64,000 nucleotides of DNA from Facklamia sp. 7083-14-GEN3 (GCF_024742075.1 NZ_JANSGD010000001.1:186001-250000), one strand, 5' to 3'. Positions 16,622 through 26,327 are shown, numbered from the stretch's first letter. A program made the numbers and translations. Notes: generated by a model not told the origin, from the sequence alone.

Positions 16622-18505
16622 ATGTATACAGAAGAGAGGCTTAAAGAATTAGATCAAATGGCATATTCAGGTGCATTAGGAGCTATCTATACACCTGAAA
16701 AAACACTGTTTAAAATATGGGCACCGACCGCTCGTTCCATCCAATTAATTGTATATGATGGTTACTATGGCCGAGTCAAAGCAGAGTATTCCATGATTAA
16801 TCAAGGAGCTGTTTTCCAAATAGAGTTAGCAGGAGACCAGCATCAAACAACTTATCGGTATCGCCTTGATTTTAAAGACGGAAGTCAAAAGGAAACGATT
16901 GATCCTTATGCTAGAGCATGTACAGTTAATGGCAGAAGATCAGTTGTTGTCGATTCAAATAGAACTAATCCAGAAGGTTGGTCAAAGAGAATGCCAGCTT
17001 TTCCTATAGATGACGCTGTAATTATTTATGAAGTAAATGTTCGTGATTTAACGATTCAACGTGAATCTGGTATTACCGATAGAGGAAAGTATCTAGGTTT
17101 GGCTCAAGCCAATACCCGCAACCCTGAAGGGGATTCTACAGGATTAGATTATCTGAGTGAGTTAGGAGTAACGCATCTAGAATTTCTGCCTCTATTCGAT
17201 TTTGATTCGGTTGATGAGACTTTTGAGCAACCTAATGAATACAATTGGGGCTATGATCCTTATAATTACAATATTCCGGAAGGATCCTATGCAACGGATC
17301 CTTATGACCCTATTGTTAGAATTAAAGAATTAAAGCAAATGATTCATGCTATCCATCAAAAAGGGATGCGTGTGATTATGGATGTCGTCTACAATCATGT
17401 TTATCAAGTTGAGAATCATCCTTTGCAATTAACGGTCCCACATTATTTTTTTCGATATGATCAATCCGGACAGCTAACTAATGGTAGCGGTGTAGGAAAT
17501 GATACGGCATCAGAACGTTTGATGATGCAGAAGTATATAGTAGATTCCGTTGAATACTGGGCGAAGGAATTTCATATCGATGGATTTCGCTTTGACTTAA
17601 TGGGACTACATGATTTTTCAACCATGGAAGCTGTTCGAAATACACTTGATGCGATAGATCCCAGTATATTTATCTTAGGAGAAGGTTGGGATATGGCTAG
17701 TCCTATCCCAGCAGATCAAAAAGCGAATTTAAACAATGCTTTTAAAATGCCTCGGATTGCGCAATTTAATGATGGGATTCGTGAAGCAATCAAAGGGAAT
17801 GACTTTAATCCGGAAGCTCGAGGCTTTATTAATGGCGCTTGGTATATGGAAGAACCCCTAGTTAATAATTTTTTAGCGCGTTACGATTCAGAAAAATTTA
17901 ATAATCCCATGCAAGTCATTCAATATTGCGAAGCACACGATAATTACACCCTACATGATCGATTGATGATGGCCGACCCTTATCATTTACCTGAAATTAT
18001 AATAAAAAAACAACAATTGGGATTGGCTTTAGTCATACTAGCCCAAGGTATTCCATTTATTCATGCTGGTCAAGAGTTTTTAAGAAGTAAGCAGGGAGTC
18101 AGAGATTCTTATAATCGACCAGATACTATCAATCAAATTGATTGGACTTTAATGACTCAGCATCGTAAAACGGTGGAGTTTGTAAAAGGGTTAATTCAGT
18201 TAAGAAAAGAAGAACCTCTTTTACGTCAAACTAGTTACGAGACTTTACATCGTTCGACAGAAGTGATCCAGGCTTCTGATCAAATCATGGCAGTTCGATA
18301 TGCCGGGAAGACCTATGATCTTTTGTTAATGTTTAATGGTGGCGAAGAATACGCACACTTTAATGTTCCTTTGGGTAATTATACGATGCTAGTTTATGAT
18401 GGTGTTGTGGATAACGAGGAGAAAGAATACCTTAATCAAATTAAATCAATCAATCTGCTTCCTTATTCAACGACTGTAATTAAACGATTAAAAAAACGGA
18501 CATAA
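16622..18505 (+). CDS. pulA: Type I pullulanase (GH13)
   Basis: The 627-residue enzyme cleaves alpha-1,6 branches in glycogen or pullulan. It has an N-terminal CBM48-like domain (about 20-100) and a GH13 barrel. Visible motifs are YNWGYDPYNYNIPEGSYATD, VVYNHVY, IDGFRFDLMGL with the nucleophile Asp (about 324), ILGEGWDM with the acid Glu (about 354) and CEAHDNYTLHD. No signal peptide is present, so it acts on internal glycogen or imported oligosaccharides. No other glycogen genes are nearby. Confidence 0.95.
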   Translation: MYTEERLKELDQMAYSGALGAIYTPEKTLFKIWAPTARSIQLIVYDGYYGRVKAEYSMINQGAVFQIELAGDQHQTTYRYRLDFKDGSQKETIDPYARACTVNGRRSVVVDSNRTNPEGWSKRMPAFPIDDAVIIYEVNVRDLTIQRESGITDRGKYLGLAQANTRNPEGDSTGLDYLSELGVTHLEFLPLFDFDSVDETFEQPNEYNWGYDPYNYNIPEGSYATDPYDPIVRIKELKQMIHAIHQKGMRVIMDVVYNHVYQVENHPLQLTVPHYFFRYDQSGQLTNGSGVGNDTASERLMMQKYIVDSVEYWAKEFHIDGFRFDLMGLHDFSTMEAVRNTLDAIDPSIFILGEGWDMASPIPADQKANLNNAFKMPRIAQFNDGIREAIKGNDFNPEARGFINGAWYMEEPLVNNFLARYDSEKFNNPMQVIQYCEAHDNYTLHDRLMMADPYHLPEIIIKKQQLGLALVILAQGIPFIHAGQEFLRSKQGVRDSYNRPDTINQIDWTLMTQHRKTVEFVKGLIQLRKEEPLLRQTSYETLHRSTEVIQASDQIMAVRYAGKTYDLLLMFNGGEEYAHFNVPLGNYTMLVYDGVVDNEEKEYLNQIKSINLLPYSTTVIKRLKKRT

Positions 18506-18521
18506 TAAAATAATCATCTAA

Positions 18522-18556
18522 AGAGTAAGGATTAAATTTAATCCTTACTCTTTCTC
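18522..18556 (+). terminator. Terminator after pulA
   Basis: AGAGTAAGGATTA and TAATCCTTACTCT form a 13-bp stem followed by a short T-rich run. Confidence 0.88.
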
Positions 18557-18570
18557 TTAAGATGAAGTTT

Positions 18571-18599
18571 TTGACATTTTTCCATGCTTGGTGTAAATT
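18571..18599 (+). promoter_or_regulatory. Sigma-A promoter for the glmS transcript
   Basis: TTGACA at 18571, a 17-bp spacer and TAAATT at 18594. It would start the RNA near 18606, about 35 nt before the ribozyme cleavage site. Confidence 0.7.
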
Positions 18600-18634
18600 T
18601 AATAGGCTTTCAGAAAATAATAAAGGAGATTAAA

Positions 18635-18721
18635 ATGGATAGCGCCAGACCTATTGGAATAGGTGACGAGGATGAGTTTATCGAATTTTCGGCGGATGAC
18701 TCAAGGCAGTGCAGTCTTTAA
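18635..18721 (+). other. Possible 28-codon upstream ORF overlapping the glmS ribozyme core
   Basis: AAGGAG at 18623-18628 is followed after 6 bases by ATG at 18635 and an open frame of 28 codons ending in TAA at 18719. The frame covers the ribozyme cleavage site and catalytic core, so its sequence is fixed mainly by the RNA. Whether it is translated is unknown. Confidence 0.3.
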
Positions 18722-18785
18722 GGATAGTTAAAACAAGGTCGCGAGAACTTGGACAGAGCCTATTCTATGCACCGAAAGCATAAAA
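18640..18785 (+). ncRNA. glmS ribozyme/riboswitch (glucosamine-6-phosphate-responsive)
   Basis: The leader of glmS contains the ribozyme's conserved elements: AGCGCC at the cleavage site (18641), GACGAGGATGAGTTTATCGA, TTTTCGGCGGATGACTCA, and ACAAGG with a downstream pseudoknot region before an A-rich stretch leading to the gene. When glucosamine-6-phosphate accumulates, the RNA cleaves itself and the mRNA is degraded. The 3' boundary is approximate. Confidence 0.93.
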
Positions 18786-18810
18786 TATAGAAAGAAATGA
18801 GGCGTATTTT

Positions 18811-20601
18811 ATGTGCGGAATTGTTGGATTTATTGGTGAAGGAAATGTTCAGAAAATTGTACTTGATGGTTTGGCAAAATTGGAATATCGTGGTTATGAT
18901 TCGGCTGGACTTTACCTCTTAGATCAAGAAGGAAGAGGACATCTTTTTAAAGAAAAGGGTAGAATTGCGGATCTAGAAAAGGCAGTAGACCAAGAATTTA
19001 ACTCTAGTATTGGTATTGGACATACACGATGGGCAACCCACGGTCCTGCTAATAGAGAAAATGCCCATCCCCATCAATCACATTCTAATCGTTTTACCTT
19101 GGTACATAATGGTGTGATTGAAAATTATTTGGATTTAAAGAAAACTTACTTAAGTGAAGTGATATTAAAGTCACAAACAGATACAGAAGTAATTGTAGCT
19201 TTAATTGCTTATTTCTCACAAAAAGGTTTATCTACTAAAGAAGCATTTAAAAAGGTGCTTCTAATGTTAGAAGGCTCTTACGCTATTGGCTTAATTGATA
19301 ATGAGGATCCAAATACGCTATATGCCGCTAAGAATAAATCTCCCTTATTAGTAGGCGTGGGGGATAAATTTAATGTAATCGCATCAGATGCAATGGCTAC
19401 CATCGATTTGACCAAAGAGTACATTGAAATTCATGATGGTGAGCTTTTGATTGTTCAATCTGGTGAGATTTTAATCGAAAACTTATCGGGTGAAGTCATT
19501 GACCGTTCTTCTTACATTGCGGATATAGATGCCAGTGACCTTGATAAAGGAACTTATCCACACTATATGCTTAAAGAAATGGACGAACAAGCTGCTGTTG
19601 TCCGTAAAAATATTCTTTATTATCAGAATCAAGCAGGTGAATTTACTATCGAAGCTGAACTCTTGTCTGAGATTAAGCAAGCTGATCGTCTCTATATTCT
19701 AGCTTGTGGGACTTCTTATCACGCTGGATTAGTAGGTAAAGTGATGCTTGAAGAATTAGCCAAGATACCAGTAGAAGTCCATCTGGCATCAGAATTTGCC
19801 CATCACTTGCCACTATTAAGTCAGCGACCATTCTTTATCTTTATTTCTCAATCGGGTGAAACGGCTGACAGTCGACAAGCTCTGGTTAAAGTGAATGAAT
19901 TAAACTTTCCATCTTTAACTATAACTAATGTTAAGGGATCTACTCTTTCAAGAGAATCAAATTATACACTTTTACTAAATGCAGGACCGGAAATTGCTGT
20001 GGCTTCTACTAAGGCTTATACGGCTCAGCTAACCGTCTTAGCGATATTAGCAGATATACTTGCAAACCAAAAGGATTTTTCAATGGCCCACGAATTATCA
20101 TTGGTTTCTCAAGCCATTGAAAGGGTATTTAATCAAAAAGATGTTATAAACTCCTGGGTAAAAAATGGACTAGCAGATAAAGCACATGCATTTTATGTGG
20201 GACGATACTTGGACTATTTAGTAGCTATGGAAGCAGCTCTTAAATTAAAAGAAATCTCTTACATTCATACAGAAGCCTTTGCCTCTGGAGAATTAAAGCA
20301 TGGAACAATTGCTTTGATAGAAGAAAATACTCCCGTCACTGCTCTAATAACTGATTCCGTCACTGCTTCAAATACACGGTCAAATTTAGAAGAAATGAAA
20401 GCACGCGGGGCAAAAACCTTTGTAGTAGCGAGTGAGCCTTATGCAATTGAAGGAGATTTTGTACTTCCATCTGTGCATCCGCTTTTAACTCCTATCGTGA
20501 GTGTGGTTGTTTGCCAAATGATTGCTTATTTAGCTACAGTTGAGCGTGGACTGGATGTAGATAAACCACGTAATTTAGCTAAATCAGTAACAGTAGAGTA
20601 A
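18811..20601 (+). CDS. glmS: Glutamine--fructose-6-phosphate aminotransferase (isomerizing)
   Basis: The 596-residue enzyme makes glucosamine-6-phosphate, the first step to UDP-GlcNAc and peptidoglycan. The N-terminal glutaminase domain begins CGIVGFIG with the nucleophile Cys after the initiator Met, with [10 protein letters not shown] and GHTRWATHG. Two SIS sugar-isomerase domains follow ([33 protein letters not shown]), and it ends [13 protein letters not shown]. Full length. It is controlled by the ribozyme in its leader. Confidence 0.98.
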   Translation: MCGIVGFIGEGNVQKIVLDGLAKLEYRGYDSAGLYLLDQEGRGHLFKEKGRIADLEKAVDQEFNSSIGIGHTRWATHGPANRENAHPHQSHSNRFTLVHNGVIENYLDLKKTYLSEVILKSQTDTEVIVALIAYFSQKGLSTKEAFKKVLLMLEGSYAIGLIDNEDPNTLYAAKNKSPLLVGVGDKFNVIASDAMATIDLTKEYIEIHDGELLIVQSGEILIENLSGEVIDRSSYIADIDASDLDKGTYPHYMLKEMDEQAAVVRKNILYYQNQAGEFTIEAELLSEIKQADRLYILACGTSYHAGLVGKVMLEELAKIPVEVHLASEFAHHLPLLSQRPFFIFISQSGETADSRQALVKVNELNFPSLTITNVKGSTLSRESNYTLLLNAGPEIAVASTKAYTAQLTVLAILADILANQKDFSMAHELSLVSQAIERVFNQKDVINSWVKNGLADKAHAFYVGRYLDYLVAMEAALKLKEISYIHTEAFASGELKHGTIALIEENTPVTALITDSVTASNTRSNLEEMKARGAKTFVVASEPYAIEGDFVLPSVHPLLTPIVSVVVCQMIAYLATVERGLDVDKPRNLAKSVTVE

Positions 20602-20731
20602 AATAAAAGCAATGAGAGTTTGCTTAGTTTCTAATCATAGAATTTTAATTTAAACGTCATCTGAATGCACTTTTTTTAAAATCTTATAAACGCTATAATA
20701 GGAAATGAAATACTAAATTAGGAGCGAATAA

Positions 20732-21637
20732 ATGAAACCGTCAATTTCTAAACTTCAGCTGAAAGTAAAACCTTGGGCACTTGCTTATTCCATCTTTATG
20801 GTCACTTTAGGCTGTCTCGTCTATGCTGTTGGGGTGAACAGTTTTGTTATCCCTAACCATTTTGGAAATGGTGGAGTGGCAGGTATAGCGATTATCTTAA
20901 AATATATCAAGGACATTCCTACAGGGACAACAAACCTCGTTATTAATTCCTTTATTCTATTGATTGGTTATCGATTTCTGGAAAAACGCACATTAATTTT
21001 TACAATCTATGCTATGTTTGTGACCTCTTGGGCTTTAAATACTATTTTCCCTCCCGTTTTCATATCAGAAAACCGACTGATTTCGGCAATGGCGGGCGGG
21101 GTTGTAATGGGTATTGGTTTAGGATTAATTCTCAAAGGACATGGGTCTTCAGCCGGAACAGATATTATCGCTATGATTTTAAAAAAATACCTAGGAATTA
21201 ATTTTGCTACAGGTACTTTTTTATTAAATATGTCGATTGTTTTGGCTTCTGGATTTGTAATCGGTGCAGAAAATACTATTGTTACTATTTTTATGAAGTT
21301 TTTAACTTCAGCAGCTTTAGAATTCGTTACGGATGGTTTTAGTCGACGTAAAGCCATGTTAATTGTTACTAAAGACCCGGGATCTGTTTGTCAGATGATT
21401 ACTGAAGAAATTTCAAGAGGTATCACTGTCTTCAGAGCTTATGGTTACTATACGCATAAAGAAAAAGAAGTATTATATATTGTTGTATCTAAGCAACAAG
21501 TAGTAAAAATAGAACGACATATTGCTGCGATTGATCCAAACGCCTTTGTAACAGTTAGTGATGTGCAAGAAGTGATTGGACAGGGATTCACCTTCTATAA
21601 TCCTAATAATAAAAACCGTCGCTTTTTCGATGAATAA
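20732..21637 (+). CDS. YitT family membrane protein
   Basis: The 301-residue product has five to six N-terminal membrane helices of the YitT/DUF161 type (VGVNSFVIPNHFGNGGVAGI, GLILKGHGSSAGTDIIAMI) and a C-terminal cytoplasmic DUF2179 domain from about residue 215. The family's function is unknown. It has its own AGGAG site and a terminator behind it. Confidence 0.92.
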   Translation: MKPSISKLQLKVKPWALAYSIFMVTLGCLVYAVGVNSFVIPNHFGNGGVAGIAIILKYIKDIPTGTTNLVINSFILLIGYRFLEKRTLIFTIYAMFVTSWALNTIFPPVFISENRLISAMAGGVVMGIGLGLILKGHGSSAGTDIIAMILKKYLGINFATGTFLLNMSIVLASGFVIGAENTIVTIFMKFLTSAALEFVTDGFSRRKAMLIVTKDPGSVCQMITEEISRGITVFRAYGYYTHKEKEVLYIVVSKQQVVKIERHIAAIDPNAFVTVSDVQEVIGQGFTFYNPNNKNRRFFDE

Positions 21638-21639
21638 AA

Positions 21640-21676
21640 ACACCTCGTCTTCTCTTTTAGAAGGCGAGTTTTGTTA
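21640..21676 (+). terminator. Terminator after the yitT-like gene
   Basis: CTCGTCTTCT pairs with AGAAGGCGAG (one G-T wobble) and is followed by TTTTG. Confidence 0.8.
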
Positions 21677-21770
21677 TTTTAATGGGATATAGATTTTTAG
21701 AGTGAAGTGAACATACAATAGTTATCTATACTGTGTTATGCTGTCTATAACGAATGATGGAGGGAAAGCA

Positions 21771-22139
21771 ATGATTAAAGTATATGGTTTAAAACATTGT
21801 TCCACTTGTCAAAAGATTATCAATTATATGCAAGAACAGGGCTTCGAATTATCAGAGATAGAAGATATCCGTGACAATCCACCCTCCCTTTCTGAATTAA
21901 AATTAGCTTACCAATCGACAGATGGTAATATCCGCAAAATGCTAAATACTTCAGGACAACTATACCGAGATATGAAATTAAAAGAGCGTTTAGATAGCAT
22001 GTCTTCTGAAGAAGTTTTAAAGCTTATGAGTAAAAACGGTATGTTAATAAAACGGCCATTGTTAATACAAAAAGAAAGGGCAAGTAGCGGCTCCAATTTA
22101 AAAATAATTAACCGAGTGTGGAAAATTGAAGAAGCTTAA
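21771..22139 (+). CDS. Spx/ArsC-family thioredoxin-fold protein
   Basis: The 122-residue protein has the ArsC/Spx fold with KHCSTCQKI near the N-terminus, a CxxC arrangement typical of Spx/MgsR-like regulators and of the YffB/ArsC-like group. The cis-loop LIKRPLLI is also present. ATG 21771 follows GGAGGGA; a longer in-frame start at 21738 lacks a ribosome site. It might regulate RNA polymerase or reduce arsenate. Arsenate reductase activity is conceivable given the ArsM-like gene in the window, but the genes are far apart. Confidence 0.82.
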   Translation: MIKVYGLKHCSTCQKIINYMQEQGFELSEIEDIRDNPPSLSELKLAYQSTDGNIRKMLNTSGQLYRDMKLKERLDSMSSEEVLKLMSKNGMLIKRPLLIQKERASSGSNLKIINRVWKIEEA

Positions 22140-22145
22140 AATAAA

Positions 22146-22184
22146 AAAGAGGTTATCAACCCTAGTTGATAGCCTCTTTTTTTA
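22146..22184. terminator. Bidirectional terminator
   Basis: GAGGTTATCAA and TTGATAGCCTC pair, with A and T runs on each side, between two converging genes. Confidence 0.92.
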
Positions 22185-22784
22185 TAAGAAGGATGTTAAC
22201 CAATGTAATATGTAAGTTGTTCCAAAACCATAACATGCTAAGGAAAAAGGCTTGCCGAAAAGCAAGGATAAAATGAAATATTTGCGTGACATAGTAGTGA
22301 TTCCAGCTCCGTAACAGAGAATATCAGCTGGTGAGAAGGGGAAGAACATAAAAAAAGTAAAAAGCCAGTTTCCCATATTTTTTCTTTCATAAAGTCTGAT
22401 CATTTTTCGATAAGATTTATCGCCTAGGATGGCCCGGACAGTAGGCTTGCCATATCTTCTGCCAATCCAAAAGTTAACCCAAGATCCAAAATAGATAGGG
22501 AATAAATTGAGGATGAACCCCCAAAAAGGACCAAAAGCTAAGATACCAATAGGGATAGTAATCGCTCCCGGCATGATAGGAATGATGGTTTGAGCGATCT
22601 GAATAATGATAAAAACCAAGGGTCCCCATAAACCAAAACCTTTGATTAATACTAACATTTTTCGCTCATCCGTAAAAACGCCTGTTTGAATCCCCCATAC
22701 TACTAATAGGAAAGTAACTATTAGTCCCAAAATATTAAGGAAATGCATCCATTTTTGGGTTAATATTTGCTTTTTTTCATCCAT
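22182..22784 (-). CDS. TVP38/TMEM64 (DedA-superfamily) membrane protein
   Basis: The 200-residue protein has the VTT/SNARE-associated domain: PIMPGAITIPIGILAFGPFWG, minus a residue at its ends, then GSWVNFWIGRRYGKP and FFPFSPADILCYGAGIT. These are re-entrant-loop transport-type proteins related to DedA and UndA. It is the first of three such proteins in the window and lies directly downstream of the LysR regulator, on the same strand. A DedA protein was linked to selenite uptake in Cupriavidus metallidurans, which makes a selenium or sulfur oxyanion role possible but unproven. GGAGTG lies before the ATG. Confidence 0.88.
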   Translation of the reverse strand: MDEKKQILTQKWMHFLNILGLIVTFLLVVWGIQTGVFTDERKMLVLIKGFGLWGPLVFIIIQIAQTIIPIMPGAITIPIGILAFGPFWGFILNLFPIYFGSWVNFWIGRRYGKPTVRAILGDKSYRKMIRLYERKNMGNWLFTFFMFFPFSPADILCYGAGITTMSRKYFILSLLFGKPFSLACYGFGTTYILHWLTSFL

Positions 22785-22873
22785 AGGGTCACACTCCTCA
22801 AAAATATTTTAACATATACTGATGATATGACAATCTTAGATGAAATTTTAGCAAAAACAGACAGTCTTAAGTC

Positions 22874-23809
22874 TTAGTTAGTCTCTTGATTGGACCGAAG
22901 CGCTTCAACTGTCAATTGGAAATTACGAATATAATTAATAAAGTTTTTAACTGATTCAGGAAGGTGTGTATTTTTACGGTAAACCAAGTAAAAGTTGCGT
23001 GTAGAATTCACTCCTTCAATATCGAAGGTTAAAACTTCTTTATGTTTCACATCAGGCTGGACAGCTAGCTCTGATAAAATAGAAATCCCTACACCTAATT
23101 TTATGAATTGTTTAATCGTTTCATTATCATTCACTTCAAAAACTTTGTTCAATTTGAGTGGATCAATATCTAACTCTCTTAGTATTAATGCAGATTCTTT
23201 AAGTGTTCCTGATCCCTCTTCTCGAGTAATAAAGGGTTTATCTAGAATTTTTTTTATCGAATATCCACTTTCTTTGTATTTTAAATATTCCTCATTATAA
23301 GGAGTAACAATAACTAATTTATCTGAAAAGAGCTTTTCAAAGGTTAAGTTACTATTCATCGATTGGGAACCGACAATACCGATATTTAAAGAGCCTAAGG
23401 CAATATCATTAATAATATCAATCGTATCGCTTTGATGAAGTGAGACGCGCATTTCTTCATTGTCTTTTGCAAATTCTGAAAGTGCTAATGGAAGCAAATA
23501 GGAAGCGGCAATGGAGGAGGCTCCGATTGTTATTTCATGATTGTTTCTTTGGGAAAAAGTGGTCTCAATATTTCGTGACATTTTTAATAAAGATTGTGCA
23601 TACTTATAAAATTCTTGGCCTTGGCTTGTTAGTTCATGGCTTTTAGTTGTACGTGAAATTAATTCGATGCCTAATTCATTCTCTAATTGTTTAATGTGCA
23701 AAGAAACCGTAGGTTGTGAGAGATAGAGTTGGTTAGCAGCTTCTGAAAAACTACCCCATTCTACTATTGTTATAAAGGTTTGAATTTGTTTTAATTCCAA
23801 AAAAGTCAC
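22874..23809 (-). CDS. LysR-family transcriptional regulator of the selenium-metabolism-associated type
   Basis: The 311-residue protein has an N-terminal winged HTH (about 5-65: TFITIVEWGSFSEAANQLYL, then SQPTVSLHIKQLENELG) and a periplasmic-binding-like effector domain (about 90-295). A LysR subfamily that co-occurs with Sec genes has been proposed as a regulator of selenium metabolism. The sequence and the neighbouring SclA-like lyase on the same strand fit this. The start is GTG 23809 or TTG 23800; neither has a strong ribosome site. A palindromic T-N11-A site lies upstream of the lyase gene. The effector is unknown. Confidence 0.85.
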   Translation of the reverse strand: MTFLELKQIQTFITIVEWGSFSEAANQLYLSQPTVSLHIKQLENELGIELISRTTKSHELTSQGQEFYKYAQSLLKMSRNIETTFSQRNNHEITIGASSIAASYLLPLALSEFAKDNEEMRVSLHQSDTIDIINDIALGSLNIGIVGSQSMNSNLTFEKLFSDKLVIVTPYNEEYLKYKESGYSIKKILDKPFITREEGSGTLKESALILRELDIDPLKLNKVFEVNDNETIKQFIKLGVGISILSELAVQPDVKHKEVLTFDIEGVNSTRNFYLVYRKNTHLPESVKNFINYIRNFQLTVEALRSNQETN

Positions 23810-23904
23810 TACTTTCTGATATCGATTTAATATTGATTTTTGATTTTAGGCTGAAAGGCATACTTATTATAAAAAATAATAAATAATTGTCTATTAGTTT
23901 AAAA

Positions 23905-25053
23905 TTACTCAGATAGATCTTTTTGAATAGTTTTGAGACATTCTACGGCGGTCATGAGATCTTCTTTTTTCGTATAATGCGACAGTGAGAATCGTACAAC
24001 TCCTTGTTCTCTAGTTCCTAATGCCTCATGCATTAAAGGAGCACAGTGACCTCCCCCGCGTGTCATAATTTCAGCTCGATCAATCAGTTCTTCAACTACG
24101 ATTGCCGAGTCAAAATCGCCAAGGTTAAGTGAAAGAATACCACAGCGGTCTATAGTAGGATCAAAATGACCGTAAAACTTTATATTAGGGATGGATTGAA
24201 GTTCTTGGTAAAAGATGTTTAAGAGACTCCTTTCATAATCTCTTACTTTATCCACCCCATAATCGATTAAATAATTTACACCTGCTCCGAGACCAGCAAT
24301 TCCATGACTATTTAAAGTGCCGGCTTCTAAGCGTGAAGGATAATCAAGAGGCTGATGATGACTAAAGGTATCAATGCCTGTTCCACCTGATTTTAGAGGG
24401 CGGATATCTACACCAGGACGAATATAAATGCCACCAGTTCCTTGAGGACCTAAGAGACTTTTATGTCCAGTAAAACAAAGAACATCAATGTTTAAAGCTT
24501 CTATATCTATAGGAATACAGCCGATTGTCTGAGAAGCATCTACAATACATAAAAGATCATATTGGTGAAGCGTTCGACTAATTTCCTTAATTGGATTAAT
24601 GTCACCAGTAACATTGGAAGCGTGGGTGATGACCATTCCTTTAGTGTTGCTTTGAATGGCATTTTCAACTGTTGCTGGATCAATGGTTCCTTTAGAATTA
24701 ATATCTAAAATAGTCAATTCAAGACCATTTTCTTCTAGTTCATAGAGGGGTCTTAAAACAGAATTATGTTCCATGACAGTGGTAATAACATGGTCGCCTT
24801 TTTTAAACAATCCTTTAATAACTGTATTTAAACTATCTGTAGCATTATGAGTAAAAACTATTTGTCGAGGGTCTTTGCCGTTAATCAATTGATTCAAAGA
24901 TTGACGTGCTTGAAAAATGTTTCGGGAAGCTTGCATAGCTGAATCTGAAGAACCTCTGCCAGCATTGCCAGAATGTTGTATAGCGTCAATAACCGCGTCA
25001 ATGACTACTTGAGGTTTATTAAGGGAAGTAGCTGCATTATCTAAATAAATCAT
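23905..25053 (-). CDS. Class V aminotransferase: cysteine desulfurase / selenocysteine lyase-like
   Basis: The 382-residue PLP enzyme has YLDNAATSLNKPQVVID at the start, FTHNATDSLNTVI, the PLP-binding CFTGHKSLLGPQG (Lys about 194) and TRGGGHCAPLMHEALG with the catalytic Cys at about 337. This matches the 'cysteine desulfurase family' subtype (TIGR01977 as I recall) found in selenium-using Enterococcus and Clostridia. It should release sulfur or selenium from (seleno)cysteine, plausibly feeding SelD. It is upstream of and co-directional with the LysR regulator, and divergent from the rhodanese/ABC operon. Preference for Se over S cannot be read from sequence. Confidence 0.88.
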   Translation of the reverse strand: MIYLDNAATSLNKPQVVIDAVIDAIQHSGNAGRGSSDSAMQASRNIFQARQSLNQLINGKDPRQIVFTHNATDSLNTVIKGLFKKGDHVITTVMEHNSVLRPLYELEENGLELTILDINSKGTIDPATVENAIQSNTKGMVITHASNVTGDINPIKEISRTLHQYDLLCIVDASQTIGCIPIDIEALNIDVLCFTGHKSLLGPQGTGGIYIRPGVDIRPLKSGGTGIDTFSHHQPLDYPSRLEAGTLNSHGIAGLGAGVNYLIDYGVDKVRDYERSLLNIFYQELQSIPNIKFYGHFDPTIDRCGILSLNLGDFDSAIVVEELIDRAEIMTRGGGHCAPLMHEALGTREQGVVRFSLSHYTKKEDLMTAVECLKTIQKDLSE

Positions 25054-25146
25054 AAGATCTTCTCCTCTTTAGAATTAATAATATCATTTCTATTATATCT
25101 CAATTGATAAGGGCCTTCATGGTTAATTTGAATTGATATCGCTTTC

Positions 25147-25161
25147 ATCAGTTATTCTGAT
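25147..25161. promoter_or_regulatory. Candidate LysR-type binding site (T-N11-A palindrome)
   Basis: ATCAG-TTATT-CTGAT is a perfect 5-5-5 inverted repeat containing T-N11-A. It lies between the divergent lyase and rhodanese genes, centred about 70 bp before the predicted transcription start of the rhodanese operon, the usual place for a LysR recognition site. The cognate regulator would be the LysR gene at 22874-23809. Confidence 0.5.
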
Positions 25162-25188
25162 AAATGTTCAAGGCAGTCCTAACTAAGC

Positions 25189-25217
25189 TTGTCGGTGAAA
25201 ATTTGAAGTGATATGAT
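25189..25217 (+). promoter_or_regulatory. Sigma-A promoter of the rhodanese/ABC operon
   Basis: TTGTCG, a 17-bp spacer and TATGAT, 33 bp before the rhodanese ATG. On the opposite strand a TATAAT (25092-25097) could serve the lyase gene. Confidence 0.65.
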
Positions 25218-25250
25218 TAGCTAGTAAAAATATATTTAAAGAGGTGTCTT

Positions 25251-26327
25251 ATGAAAAAATTATTTTCATGGTTGATGTTGACTGTGTTATTTGTTGGTCT
25301 TATGCATCCATTTGCTAACATTAATGCAGAAGAAGTTGAAGAAAATACTACTGAAGCTTCAAGTGAGAAACAATATCCTATCGATCCGGCTAAACAAGTT
25401 TTTGTTGACGCAGAATGGATTAAAAATGTCTTAGATGGTAATTCTGACATTGAAAAATATGTGTTGGCTGAAGTCACTTGGGGCGAAGCTGATGCGAGCC
25501 CAGATTATTTGAAGAAACATTTACCAGGGGCGATTCACATTAATACAGACTCGGTTGAAGAGGGGCCTGTATGGAACTTACGATCTGCTGAAGAAATTAA
25601 AGAATCTTTATTAAAATATGGTATTGATAAAGATACGACATTGATTTTATACGGACCAGACACTGGTGTAGACCGTGTAGCCTATGCAGCTTTATATACA
25701 GGTGTTGAATCTGTTAAAATTTTAGACGGAGGTTTAGCAATTTGGGAAGCTGCTGGTTATGAGATTGAAGAAGGTGAAGTAGAGCCTGAAGCTCTTACGG
25801 ATTTTGGAGTTGAAGTACCTGTTCATCCTGAATATCTTATATCTTTAGATGATACTGTGGATGCTTTAGCTAATAATGAAAACTTCCGCTTAGTTTCTTT
25901 ACGTTCCGAAAATGAATGGTTAGGTTTAGAGTCAGGATACTCGTATATTCCAAAAGCAGGGGAACCTAAAGGAGCTGTTTGGGGACGTCCTTTATTAAGA
26001 GATTCTGGTGAAGCCAACGTTTCAGACATGGAAGATTTTAAAAATGAAGATGGAACAAATAAAGATTTTGATGAAATTTTAGCTTTTTGGCAAGAGGAAG
26101 GTATTGATGTTGACAATGACTTGGCCTTCTATTGTGGAACCGGTTGGAGATCGAGTCTTCCATTCTTGTTAATGTATGAGCGTGATCTAGATGCGACCAT
26201 GTTTGATGGTGGATGGAATGAATGGCAAATGAATGATGAATTAGAAGTTCAAATAGGTGATCCTCAATCAGACTCGGTACAATTTAAAACAGTTGGAGAT
26301 TTAGAAAAAGGAAAAGAAACCAACTAG
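25251..26327 (+). CDS. Exported thiosulfate sulfurtransferase (rhodanese), YnjE-like
   Basis: The 358-residue product starts with a signal peptide (hydrophobic core about 5-25, ending NINAEE). It carries two rhodanese domains: a first without catalytic Cys (about 50-170) and a second (about 195-345) with YCGTGWRSS, catalytic Cys near 294. The CGTGWR loop is that of E. coli YnjE. It would transfer sulfane sulfur (or selenium) outside the membrane. It heads an operon with an ABC transporter resembling YnjBCD, as in E. coli where ynjE is next to ynjBCD. GAGGTGT precedes the ATG. Confidence 0.88.
   Translation: MKKLFSWLMLTVLFVGLMHPFANINAEEVEENTTEASSEKQYPIDPAKQVFVDAEWIKNVLDGNSDIEKYVLAEVTWGEADASPDYLKKHLPGAIHINTDSVEEGPVWNLRSAEEIKESLLKYGIDKDTTLILYGPDTGVDRVAYAALYTGVESVKILDGGLAIWEAAGYEIEEGEVEPEALTDFGVEVPVHPEYLISLDDTVDALANNENFRLVSLRSENEWLGLESGYSYIPKAGEPKGAVWGRPLLRDSGEANVSDMEDFKNEDGTNKDFDEILAFWQEEGIDVDNDLAFYCGTGWRSSLPFLLMYERDLDATMFDGGWNEWQMNDELEVQIGDPQSDSVQFKTVGDLEKGKETN

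Noticed and set aside
22995-23646. Plus-strand frames opposite the LysR gene
   Set aside because: They are antisense shadows of a well-defined LysR protein.
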